A DNA stretch of 36,174 nucleotides. Source: Actinomycetota bacterium (lineage in GTDB: Bacteria > Actinomycetota > Acidimicrobiia > Acidimicrobiales > MedAcidi-G1). Shown here one piece after another: positions 9,014-16,209 of the stretch. The notes under the pieces were generated by a model, which saw only the letters and a program-made list of their open reading frames with translations, did no database searches and had not been told where the DNA came from. The stretch covers positions 1 to 36,174 of the forward strand of contig JACNKQ010000060.1 in the NCBI GenBank assembly GCA_014381945.1, written 5' to 3'. A program made the position numbers and the translations under genes. Positions within the stretch are counted from its first letter, which is position 1, and every line of letters starts with the position of its first letter.

Positions 9014-9250
9014 ACCGCAGGCTCTTCGACCGATCCTGAGGTCTACCTCCTCGACACTTCCGTGCACCTGACCGATCCGCTGGGGATCCGCAAGTTCGGC
9101 GCCCACCATGTCGTCGTTCCGGTCGTCGTCCTCGACGAACTCGTCGGGCACCCGCTGTTCGCCCATGTCACTCTCACCCGCTCCGAGCGCTCGGCCGTGG
9201 CGTCGCTGGTCGCCGGCCTCGTCGAGACCGAGCCCCTCAAGCTCGAGTAG
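9014..9250 (+). pseudogene. Remnant of a PIN domain like that of PhoH2/YlaK proteins
   Basis: The frame ending at the TAG 9248-9250 encodes VYLLDTSVHLTDPLG, then FGAHHVV and PVVVLDELVGHPL. This matches the start of the PIN nuclease domain of PhoH-type proteins (YVLDTSVLLxDP, then EVVLPVVVxEELxxK). The metal-binding Asp of LLDTS is present. The match fades about 35 residues in, and the frame stops after about 70 residues, so the rest of the PIN domain and the whole PhoH ATPase are missing. There is no ATG or GTG in frame next to the conserved start; only a distant TTG is available. I read it as a fragment of a larger gene; a very small stand-alone protein is less likely. The left boundary is approximate. 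Confidence 0.5.
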
Positions 9251-9295
9251 GGGTGCTTCCCCTCACCCTGACCGGTCCGGGCACCGGTCCCTCCC

Positions 9296-9301
9296 TAGAC
9301 T
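9296..9301 (+). promoter_or_regulatory. Putative -10 box (TAGACT) for leaderless mRNA
   Basis: TAGACT ends 8 bases before the GTG at 9310 with no ribosome binding site between them. It supports 9310 rather than the earlier in-frame GTG at 9253 as the start. Confidence 0.4.
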
Positions 9302-9309
9302 CACGCCCC

Positions 9310-10908
9310 GTGGGGGCAAGACTCGTACGTGCGCTGCCCTTCCTGATCGCTGCCGTTGCGGTCCTCATTCCCCTCCCGGGGATGCTGGCCATGGGCGCCA
9401 CGGCGATGGAGGAGGGCAATGTCCTCGTCGTCGCCGACCTGCTCCTCGACGGGCGCTGGCCGAACGCCGACGTCGAGTACCTCTACCCGCCCGGCAATGT
9501 CTGGGCGGTCGGCGCCGCCTTCTGGGCACTGGGACCGTCCGTCCTCGTCGAAAGGCTGGTCGGCCTCGCCTACCGGGCACTGCTGCTCTGGGGCCTCTAC
9601 CGCATGGCACGACCGTGGGGCCGGGGCACGGCAACTGCCGCCGCACTCACCGCCTGGGTGCTGCTGGCACCCTTCGGCCTGTTCGCCTACTCGTGGCTGT
9701 GCGGCCTGGCGCTGCTGGTCGCCGGTACCGCACTGGTGCTCGACGGCGGCGCACGCCGCTCGACGGCGGTCGGCGCCGGGCTGCTCGGCCTGGCCGTGTT
9801 CCACCAGATCGTGCTCGGGCCGGCAGTCCTGCTGGTACTCGCCAACGAGGCATGGCGCACCACCCGGGCACGACGACGTCGGCTCGCCACCGGCCTGGCC
9901 GGCGGGCTTTCGCCGTTCCTGCTGCACCTCGTGCTGGTCGGTCCGGTGGCGCTGGTCGAGGGCGTCGTGGTCGACCCGGTGTTCCGACTCCGCTCAGGTC
10001 GCCGGCTCCCGCTCCCGCCCGACCCGTCGGAGAGCGCCGACATGTTCGCCCGCCTCGACGACATGCTCCGCGGCCCGGACCCATGGCCCGGGTTGTCGCG
10101 GTCGGCGCAGGTCGCCGCTGTGTTCTGGCTGCTGATCGTGGTGGCGGCGGGCCTCGTGGTGCTTCCCCGCCTGTGGCGCATTCCGCACCGGCGACGGTTC
10201 ACGACCCTGGCGCTGGTCGGCATCGCGATCGTCCCGATGGTGCTTCAACGGCCCAGCCCCAACCACCTCAAGTTCGTCGGCGGCTACGTCTTCGCCATCG
10301 GAACTATTGCTGTGGCCGTGGCAATCGGGCGCCGGCTCCCGCTCTCCCGCCGCCACCTGGCGGCACCCCTTGCGCTCCTCGTCGTGGTGGGGCTGCTGTT
10401 CGCCGTGGCACCACACCACCTGGGGCGGTTCACGGTCGACGCCTTCACCCAGCGGGCGGCCGCCTGGTCGACGCCGTCGATCACGCACGCCGGCCGGACC
10501 ATGCCCGTGGGAGACCAGACGTTCGTCGTCGAACTCGAGGCCCTGCTGGCCGAGGTCGATACCCGCACCGAACCGGGTGACTCGGTGTTCGTCGGACCCG
10601 TCGACCTGACCCGCACCAACTACTCCGAGACCTTCCTCTACTTCCTTCTCCCCGACCTGGTGCCTGCCAGCCGCCACCTGGAGATGAACCCCGGGCTCGC
10701 CAACCGGCTCGGCGGTCCGCTGGCCGACGAGTTGTCCGATGCCGACATCCTGATCCTCACCGACCGGTTCGACGGCTGGTCCGAGCCGAACACCTCGTCC
10801 GACCCGGGCGCCCCTGAACCGGCCCGGGTGGTCGCCGACCACTTCTGCGAGGCGTGGTCGTCGGAACACCACGTGCTGCTGGTTCCCTGCGCCGACCGTT
10901 CCTCCTGA
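9310..10908 (+). CDS. Polytopic membrane protein, GT-C glycosyltransferase-like
   Basis: A 532-residue protein with about ten hydrophobic segments. The first outer loop after helix 1 carries a pair of acidic residues (E34-E35) and a VEYLYPPGNVW motif near 55-65. This resembles the acidic loop and D-x-Y-x-P-P-G pattern of GT-C (lipid-linked sugar) glycosyltransferases. After the last helix, about 120 residues form a soluble tail (VGDQTFVVELEALLAEVDTRTEPGDSVFVGP) as in many actinobacterial GT-C-like proteins. The likely place of action is the outer face of the cytoplasmic membrane, in cell-envelope glycan synthesis. The following AT3-SGNH acyltransferase gene, starting 32 bases later on the same strand, fits an envelope-decoration function. 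The assignment is by motif and topology only; it could be an uncharacterised integral membrane protein without transferase activity. Confidence 0.6.
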   Translation: MGARLVRALPFLIAAVAVLIPLPGMLAMGATAMEEGNVLVVADLLLDGRWPNADVEYLYPPGNVWAVGAAFWALGPSVLVERLVGLAYRALLLWGLYRMARPWGRGTATAAALTAWVLLAPFGLFAYSWLCGLALLVAGTALVLDGGARRSTAVGAGLLGLAVFHQIVLGPAVLLVLANEAWRTTRARRRRLATGLAGGLSPFLLHLVLVGPVALVEGVVVDPVFRLRSGRRLPLPPDPSESADMFARLDDMLRGPDPWPGLSRSAQVAAVFWLLIVVAAGLVVLPRLWRIPHRRRFTTLALVGIAIVPMVLQRPSPNHLKFVGGYVFAIGTIAVAVAIGRRLPLSRRHLAAPLALLVVVGLLFAVAPHHLGRFTVDAFTQRAAAWSTPSITHAGRTMPVGDQTFVVELEALLAEVDTRTEPGDSVFVGPVDLTRTNYSETFLYFLLPDLVPASRHLEMNPGLANRLGGPLADELSDADILILTDRFDGWSEPNTSSDPGAPEPARVVADHFCEAWSSEHHVLLVPCADRSS

Positions 10909-10925
10909 GCCCTGACGTCTAGCGG

Positions 10926-10931
10926 TAGCGT
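10926..10931 (+). promoter_or_regulatory. Putative -10 box (TAGCGT) for leaderless mRNA
   Basis: TAGCGT ends 9 bases before the ATG at 10941, with only pyrimidine-rich sequence and no ribosome binding site between. It implies the acyltransferase can be transcribed separately from the membrane-protein gene upstream. Confidence 0.35.
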
Positions 10932-10940
10932 TTCCCCGTC

Positions 10941-13130
10941 ATGGCTGATCAGGGGCGCCCCGCCTTCACCTACATCCCGGGGATCGACGGAATCCGGGGC
11001 ATCTGGGTCGTCATCGGCCCGCTGATGTACCACGCCGCCACCGACACGGTCTCCGGCGGCATCCTCGGCATCGACCTGTTCTTCACGCTGTCGAGCTTCC
11101 TGATCATCTCGATCGCCCTCAACGAGTTCGAAAAGACCGGCCGCATCGACCTCAGGGCCTATGCGGGTCGCCGGGTACGTCGCCTGCTGCCCGCCCTGTT
11201 CGTGGCGCTCGGAATCCTGACCCTGTACCTGATGCTGTTCGTCCCGGTAGACCAGTACCCCCGCTGGACCGGGGCGATCGTCTCTGCGCTGGCCTACTGC
11301 GCCAACTGGTTCGAGATCTTCTCCGGCGTCTCGTACTTCGAGGACTTCCAGTACTCGCCGCTGCGGCACGTCTGGTCGTTCTCGATCGAGGAGCAGTTCT
11401 ACATCTTCGCCCCGCTGTACCTGATCTTCGTCCTCCACTTCTTCAAGAGGCACGCCTACTCGGTGATCCTCTGGACGATGGTCGCCGGCACGATCGCCTC
11501 GACCTGGTGGATGGGCCACCTCTATCCGGGCGGCGGCGACCCCTCGCGCGTCTACTACGGCACCGACACCCGGGCGCATTCCCTGTTCGCAGGCATCATC
11601 CTCGCCGTCATCGTGCGGCAGCGGGGCCCGGTCCGTGGGCGCCGGGCGCAGCTCGCCTGGGTGGTCGGGGCATATGCGGCGACGCTGTTCTTCACATGGG
11701 CCATCTTCGAGATCTCGGAACAGAGCGCCTGGATGTTCGAGCACGGCGGGTTCCTGATGGTGGCCGCCATCTCATGCGTGATGGTCTACGGCGTCGCCCA
11801 GCCCGCCGAGCCGGCCTGGCATGCATGGTTGCCGGCGTCGTTGTCGGCGCCCGGCGCCCCGAGGTACCGCAGGGTCCAGGTGGGCGCCCTGTACGCCGGG
11901 CTGTTCACCGCCGGGTGGGTCGTCGTGAGCGTGGCGCGTGGCAACGCCCCGTTCGACCACTGGCCGTACCTGCTCGGGGTCGGCACCGGCTGGTTCTGGT
12001 ACGGCTGTGCCGGCGCCACCAAGGGCCCCCTGCACTGGTTCCTCGAGTCACCGATCATCCGCTGGGTCGGCAAGATCAGCTACGGCCTCTACCTCTACCA
12101 CTGGCCGATCTACCTGCTGGTCACCCCCACCAGGGCCGCACGGCTGATACCCGGCGTCGACGTGATCGAGGGCAACAACCTGATCTGGCTGCACCTGGCG
12201 ATCACCTTCGCCGTATCGACCGCCAGCTTCTACCTGATCGAGTTGCCGGTGGTCAGGCGCCGGGTGCCGCTGCTGGACCGGCCGCTCAAGCCGATCCCGG
12301 CCCTGTCCGCCGTCGCAGTGGCGCTGGTGGCGATCCTGGGTGGCCTGCTGTGGGTCAACACCCGGCCGGCGGACGAGGCGGCCGCCTCGTCGCAGGGCCC
12401 GTGCGCCGAACAGGGCCTGCTGCCGCCATCCACCGACGACCGCCTGCGGGTGCTGGTCGTCGGCGACTCGGTCGCACTGCAGATCGGCGAGGCGCTGTGC
12501 ACCTGGGCGCTCGGCAACCCCGGCGAGATCGTGGTCCTCAACGAGGCACATCTGGGATGTGTCGTCGGCCGCTACGGCCAGAAGCGCATCCCCGAGGGCA
12601 TCGAGGGCCCGGTCGGCGAGCTCTGCTCAGCGTGGAACGATCCCGTCGAGCCCCACGTGATGCTCGACCCCGAGGTCGTGTCGTGGCCGACGGCCGTCGA
12701 GGTCTTCGAACCCGATGTCGTGCTGGCGCACATCACCCCATGGGACGTGACCGACCGGTTGGTGCCATCGCTGGGCGACGAGTGGGTCAACATCGGGATG
12801 CCGGTCTACGACGACTACATCTCGTCCGAGTACCGCCTGGCATCCGAGGTGCTGGGGGCGTCCGGTGCCCGGGTGGTGTGGCTGGAGGGTGCCCACCTCA
12901 AACGCGAGGTCCGGCCCCAGAACCACCCCGACCGCATCGACCGCCTCAACGAGCTCGTCGTTGCCGCCACCGCCGATCTCGGGTTCGTGGCGACGGTGCC
13001 GTACCGGGACTTCATCGGCGACATCGGCACCGACCGTGAGCGCCACACCCGCTTCGACGGCGTGCACCTCTCGGAGGCGGGCGTTGCCGAGGTGGGCGTC
13101 TGGCTCATGGACGGGATCCTTGCTCCCTGA
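10941..13130 (+). CDS. Membrane acyltransferase, AT3 domain fused to SGNH domain (OafA-like)
   Basis: This 729-residue protein moves acetyl or other acyl groups across the membrane onto surface glycans. Residues 1-440 are the acyltransferase-3 membrane domain: an opening GIDGIRG, the conserved His31 after helix 1, a basic RRVRRLLPA loop (77-85), RHVWSFSIEEQFYIF (142-156) and YGLYLYHWPIYLL (381-393). After a linker helix, residues 500-729 form an SGNH hydrolase-like domain with the nucleophile motif VVGDSVA (Ser510) and the terminal DGVHLS pair (Asp706, His709). This is the two-domain architecture of OafA and related O-acetylases, at the expected length. The acceptor is unknown; the preceding GT-C-like gene suggests an envelope polysaccharide. 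It is convergent with the HD gene. Confidence 0.9.
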   Translation: MADQGRPAFTYIPGIDGIRGIWVVIGPLMYHAATDTVSGGILGIDLFFTLSSFLIISIALNEFEKTGRIDLRAYAGRRVRRLLPALFVALGILTLYLMLFVPVDQYPRWTGAIVSALAYCANWFEIFSGVSYFEDFQYSPLRHVWSFSIEEQFYIFAPLYLIFVLHFFKRHAYSVILWTMVAGTIASTWWMGHLYPGGGDPSRVYYGTDTRAHSLFAGIILAVIVRQRGPVRGRRAQLAWVVGAYAATLFFTWAIFEISEQSAWMFEHGGFLMVAAISCVMVYGVAQPAEPAWHAWLPASLSAPGAPRYRRVQVGALYAGLFTAGWVVVSVARGNAPFDHWPYLLGVGTGWFWYGCAGATKGPLHWFLESPIIRWVGKISYGLYLYHWPIYLLVTPTRAARLIPGVDVIEGNNLIWLHLAITFAVSTASFYLIELPVVRRRVPLLDRPLKPIPALSAVAVALVAILGGLLWVNTRPADEAAASSQGPCAEQGLLPPSTDDRLRVLVVGDSVALQIGEALCTWALGNPGEIVVLNEAHLGCVVGRYGQKRIPEGIEGPVGELCSAWNDPVEPHVMLDPEVVSWPTAVEVFEPDVVLAHITPWDVTDRLVPSLGDEWVNIGMPVYDDYISSEYRLASEVLGASGARVVWLEGAHLKREVRPQNHPDRIDRLNELVVAATADLGFVATVPYRDFIGDIGTDRERHTRFDGVHLSEAGVAEVGVWLMDGILAP

Positions 13131-13156
13131 GGTCCAGAGCCTTGATTCGCTGATTC

Positions 13157-13175
13157 CCTGAGCCCGGCTCTCAGG
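13157..13175. terminator. Short hairpin between convergent genes
   Basis: CCTGAG and CTCAGG pair around a 7-base loop in the 40-base gap between the acyltransferase stop (13130) and the HD-protein stop (13171), touching the latter. There is no clear T tract on either side, so it is at best a weak bidirectional terminator. Confidence 0.25.
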
Positions 13176-13956
13176 TCCGTTCCGCCCACCAGGCGTCGAG
13201 GCGGGCCTCCAACTCTTCCCTCTCGAGGTCGCCGTCCGAGCGCTTGAGCGCCAGCAGGAACGTGAGCGCCTCGCCAACCTCGCGACCCGGTTCGAGACCG
13301 AGGTGTTCCATCACGGCCTGGCCGTCGAGGCCGGGGCGTTCGGCGGCACGGCGCTCCTCCTCGGCAAGCGACTGGATGCGGGCCTCGAGGTCGTCCATGG
13401 CGGCCTGGATGCCGGCCGCCTTCTCCCGGTTGCGGGTGGTGCAGTCGCAGCGGATCATGTGGTTGAGCCGGCCGAGCAGCGGCCCGGCGTCCCGGGCGTA
13501 TCGGCGTACCGCCGAGTCGGACCAGCCATCGGAGTAGCCCTTGAAGCGGCCCGAAAGGCGGACCAGTTCGGCCACCTCTTCGACGAGCGGCTCCTCGTAG
13601 CCGAGTGTTGTGAGTCGCTTGCGGGCCATGCGGGCACCGACGGCCTCGTGGTGGCGGAAGGTCACGTCGCCGTGCTCGAACGACCGGGTCTTCGGCTTGC
13701 CGACGTCGTGGAACAGGGCGCCGAGGCGGACGGTGATCTCGGGCTCCGTCTTGCCGACCACGGCGATCGTGTGGGCGAGAACGTCCTTGTGGCGGTGGAT
13801 GGGGTCCTGCTCCATGCGCAGCAGCAGCAGTTCGGGGATGAGGAGCTCCATCTCGCCGGAGTCGACCGACGCCCACAGCCCGGGAGCGCAGTCGGGCTCG
13901 AGCAGGATCGTGGAGATGCGGTCGGCGCCAGCGGTCCCGTCGGTTGATGCGGACAT
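13171..13956 (-). CDS. Stand-alone HD-domain phosphohydrolase, like the C-terminal part of CCA tRNA nucleotidyltransferase
   Basis: A 261-residue protein with a complete HD metal site: HRHKDVLAHT, then LGALFHDVGKPKTR and VTFRHHEAVGA. These blocks and the lead-in LIPELLLLRMEQDPIHRHKD are those of the HD half of actinobacterial PcnA/CCA-adding enzymes. The N-terminal nucleotidyltransferase domain (G-S, DxD, RRD) is absent, and there is no trace of it upstream, where the next gene begins. A coiled, charged tail (residues 180-261) replaces it. It may act as a 2'-phosphatase, a 2',3'-cyclic phosphodiesterase or a nucleotide phosphohydrolase; I cannot choose among these. ATG 13956 was chosen because TAGACT ends 7 bases upstream (leaderless layout); the longer frame overlaps the neighbouring gene. 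Confidence 0.8.
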   Translation of the reverse strand: MSASTDGTAGADRISTILLEPDCAPGLWASVDSGEMELLIPELLLLRMEQDPIHRHKDVLAHTIAVVGKTEPEITVRLGALFHDVGKPKTRSFEHGDVTFRHHEAVGARMARKRLTTLGYEEPLVEEVAELVRLSGRFKGYSDGWSDSAVRRYARDAGPLLGRLNHMIRCDCTTRNREKAAGIQAAMDDLEARIQSLAEEERRAAERPGLDGQAVMEHLGLEPGREVGEALTFLLALKRSDGDLEREELEARLDAWWAERT

Positions 13957-13963
13957 GTCGGGG

Positions 13964-13969
13964 AGTCTA
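13964..13969 (-). promoter_or_regulatory. Putative -10 box (TAGACT) for leaderless mRNA
   Basis: On the minus strand TAGACT ends 7 bases before the ATG at 13956. It is the same hexamer as at 9296 and decides the start of the HD gene. Confidence 0.4.
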
Positions 13970-14008
13970 CGGAAGTGTCGCCCCCGGGCCGGGAGAGATC
14001 CGGGGGGA

Positions 14009-15241
14009 TCAGGAATTCGGCGGCGCCTCGATGTCGAGGTGGAGCATGCGGGCGGCATTGCCGCGCACGATCTTCCAGACCACGTCGGCGGGCAGGTGGC
14101 CCATCATGTCCTCGGCCACCTGCTTCGTGTTCGGCCAGGTGGTGTCGGTGTGCGGGTAGTCGGTCTCGAACGTGACGTTGTCGACCCCGACCTCGTCGAG
14201 CGATGCGAGACCGTGGTTGTCGCGGAAGAAGCAGCCGTAGACCTGCCGGTAGTAGTAGGTGGACGGCGGCTCGGGGATGATGTCGGCCACGCCGGCCCAC
14301 GCCCGGTGTTCCTTCCAGACGTCGTCGGCCCGCTCGAGGATGTAGGGGATCCAGCCGATCTGGCCCTCGCTGTAGGCCAGCACCAGTTCGGGGAAGCGCA
14401 CCAGCACGCCGGAGAACAGGAAGTCGCTGAGCGAGGCGATGGCGTTGTTGAAGCTCAGCGAGGCGGCCACAGCCGGCGGGGCATCGGGCGAGGCGGCCGG
14501 CATCTTGGACGACGAGCCGATGTGCATGCACACGACGGTCCCGGTGTCCTGGCAGGCGGCGAAGAACGGGTCCCAGTAGCCGGTGTGGATCGACGGCAGC
14601 CCGAGGTTGGGGGCGATCTCGGAGAAGCACACGGCGTGGCAGCCCCGCTCGGCGTTGCGGCGCACCTCGGCGGCGGCCAGGTCGGCGTCCCAGAGCGGGA
14701 TGATGATGAGGGGAACCAGCACCCCGCCGGAATCGCCACACCACTCCTCGACCATGAAGTCGTTGTAGGCCTTCACACAGGCGAGGGCGAGATCCCTGTC
14801 GGAGGCCTCCCAGAAGGTCTGGCCGCAGAAGCGGGGGAACGTCGGAAACGACAGCGACACATCGACGTGGTTGGCAACCATGTCGTCGACGCGGGCCCTG
14901 GGGTCGTAGCAGCCGGGGCGCATCTCGTCGTAGGTGATGGGCGACAGCGTCATCTCGTGACGTTCGAAGCCGACGGCGGCCACGTGGCGCTTGTTGGGAT
15001 GGACGAGATCCTCGTAGAACCAGACGTCGCACCACGGGGCGTCGGAGGCGTCGAGTTCGTACTCGTACATCTTGGCGCCGCCCACCCACTTCATCTCGCC
15101 GAGGCGACGGCGCTCGACGCGGGGACCGCGTTCTTTGAACCTCTGGGGCAGCCACTCCTGCCAGAGGTGCGGCGGTTCGACGATGTGGTCGTCGACGCTG
15201 ATGATGCGTGGTATGGGCGTGCCTGCGACGGAGTCGGTCAT
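14009..15241 (-). CDS. Amidohydrolase 2 (ACMSD-like) family protein
   Basis: The 410-residue protein is a metal-dependent TIM-barrel hydrolase or decarboxylase of the amidohydrolase-2 family. It begins with the family signature IISVDDHIVEPPHLW, which supplies the first metal ligands. Other family features are SFPTFPRFCGQTFWEA, CMHIGSSSKM, LVLAYSEGQIGWIPYILERAD and the late ETDYPHTDTTWP motif with the catalytic Asp. Homologues in actinobacteria often sit among fatty-acid or steroid catabolic genes. Here it is divergent from an enoyl-CoA hydratase homologue, with a perfect operator-like palindrome between. The start at 15241 overlaps the stop of a 5-codon upstream reading frame (ATG 15255 to TGA 15238). 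The substrate is not known. Confidence 0.87.
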   Translation of the reverse strand: MTDSVAGTPIPRIISVDDHIVEPPHLWQEWLPQRFKERGPRVERRRLGEMKWVGGAKMYEYELDASDAPWCDVWFYEDLVHPNKRHVAAVGFERHEMTLSPITYDEMRPGCYDPRARVDDMVANHVDVSLSFPTFPRFCGQTFWEASDRDLALACVKAYNDFMVEEWCGDSGGVLVPLIIIPLWDADLAAAEVRRNAERGCHAVCFSEIAPNLGLPSIHTGYWDPFFAACQDTGTVVCMHIGSSSKMPAASPDAPPAVAASLSFNNAIASLSDFLFSGVLVRFPELVLAYSEGQIGWIPYILERADDVWKEHRAWAGVADIIPEPPSTYYYRQVYGCFFRDNHGLASLDEVGVDNVTFETDYPHTDTTWPNTKQVAEDMMGHLPADVVWKIVRGNAARMLHLDIEAPPNS

Positions 15242-15265
15242 GTGTTGTCGGTCATGTTGTTCCCA

Positions 15266-15286
15266 AATCTGACGGTCCGTCAGATT
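15266..15286. promoter_or_regulatory. Perfect palindrome, probable TetR-family operator
   Basis: The arms AATCTGACGG and CCGTCAGATT are exact reverse complements around a single central T. The site sits in the 111-base gap between the divergent amidohydrolase and enoyl-CoA hydratase genes, so one dimeric regulator could control both. Size, symmetry and the CTGACGG core are typical of TetR-family operators in actinobacterial acyl-CoA catabolic genes. A related site with the same CTGAC-N5-GTCAG core is at 4884. Confidence 0.7.
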
Positions 15287-15339
15287 CTAGGCCCGTGCTG
15301 AATCCACCCGGCAAGTTCGGCCCCCGGACACGCCTCCGC

Positions 15340-15345
15340 TACGGT
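15340..15345 (+). promoter_or_regulatory. Putative -10 box (TACGGT) for leaderless mRNA
   Basis: TACGGT ends 7 bases before the ATG at 15353 with CCCCACC between, so no ribosome binding site. It lies 54 bases from the palindrome at 15266-15286. Confidence 0.35.
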
Positions 15346-15352
15346 CCCCACC

Positions 15353-16159
15353 ATGGACGATCCCGGACACGACGGGCCGTACGGCGATGCCGCCACGTAC
15401 GAACGCCATGGGCACGTCGCCACCATCACCTACAACCGGCCCGAGGCCCTCAACGCCGTCAACGGCGACCTGCGGCGCGACCTCAACGCCGCATGGGAGC
15501 GGTTCGTCGCCGACGAGGAGGCCTGGGCAGCGATCGTCACCGGAGCCGGCGACAAGGCGTTCTGTGCAGGCGCCGACCTGCGGGACGGCACCGGATCGAC
15601 CGGCGATTTCCCCGGCACCTTCTGGGAGATCCCCACAGTCAACTCCTTCGAATCCGGCCTCGAGGTGTTCAAGCCCACCATCGCCGCCGTCAACGGCCAC
15701 TGCATCGGATACGGGCTCACCGCCGCCGTCGCCTGCGACTTCGTCATCGCCGCCGACCACGCCACCTTCTCCTGGCCCGAGGTCACCATCGGCGTCCCGA
15801 CCATCGTCGGCGCCATCCGCCTGCCCCGCAAGGTCGCCTGGGCCGATGCCATGGAGCTCCTCCTCACCGGCGAGCCCATCGATGCCGAACGGGCGAGGGA
15901 GATCGGCCTGGCCTGGAAGGTCGTACCCGGTGACCGGCTCATGGACGAGGCTCGCACGCTCGCCGATCGCCTCTGTCATGCCGCCCCGCTGGCCGTACGG
16001 GCCACCAAGGAGGTGGCGACACGCACCGCCGCCATGTCGTGGAGCGAGGCCGTCCGGTTCGGCGAGACGATGCGCCGCGTGGCCGGCGCCACCGACGACG
16101 CCACCGAGGGGCGCAGGGCATGGGCCGAGAAGCGCCCACCCGACTGGCAGGGCCGCTAG
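15353..16159 (+). CDS. Enoyl-CoA hydratase/isomerase (crotonase) family protein
   Basis: A 268-residue crotonase-fold protein. The oxyanion-hole segment KAFCAGADL (68-76), the helix NGHCIGYGLTAAVACDF (114-130) and WPEVTIGVP (141-149) are clear. In classical crotonase two glutamates catalyse hydration (Glu144 and Glu164 of the rat enzyme). Here Glu143 matches the second, but the first is replaced by Thr123. The protein is therefore probably not a standard 2-enoyl-CoA hydratase; isomerase, hydrolase or another CoA-ester activity is possible. Its promoter faces the amidohydrolase across a shared palindrome. The F420-type oxidoreductase gene follows 50 bases downstream on the same strand and may be co-transcribed. 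Confidence 0.88.
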   Translation: MDDPGHDGPYGDAATYERHGHVATITYNRPEALNAVNGDLRRDLNAAWERFVADEEAWAAIVTGAGDKAFCAGADLRDGTGSTGDFPGTFWEIPTVNSFESGLEVFKPTIAAVNGHCIGYGLTAAVACDFVIAADHATFSWPEVTIGVPTIVGAIRLPRKVAWADAMELLLTGEPIDAERAREIGLAWKVVPGDRLMDEARTLADRLCHAAPLAVRATKEVATRTAAMSWSEAVRFGETMRRVAGATDDATEGRRAWAEKRPPDWQGR

Positions 16160-16209
16160 GCGCAAATGCCAGAATCCTGTCCCGCTGCACGACGAATCCG
16201 GAGATCCAC

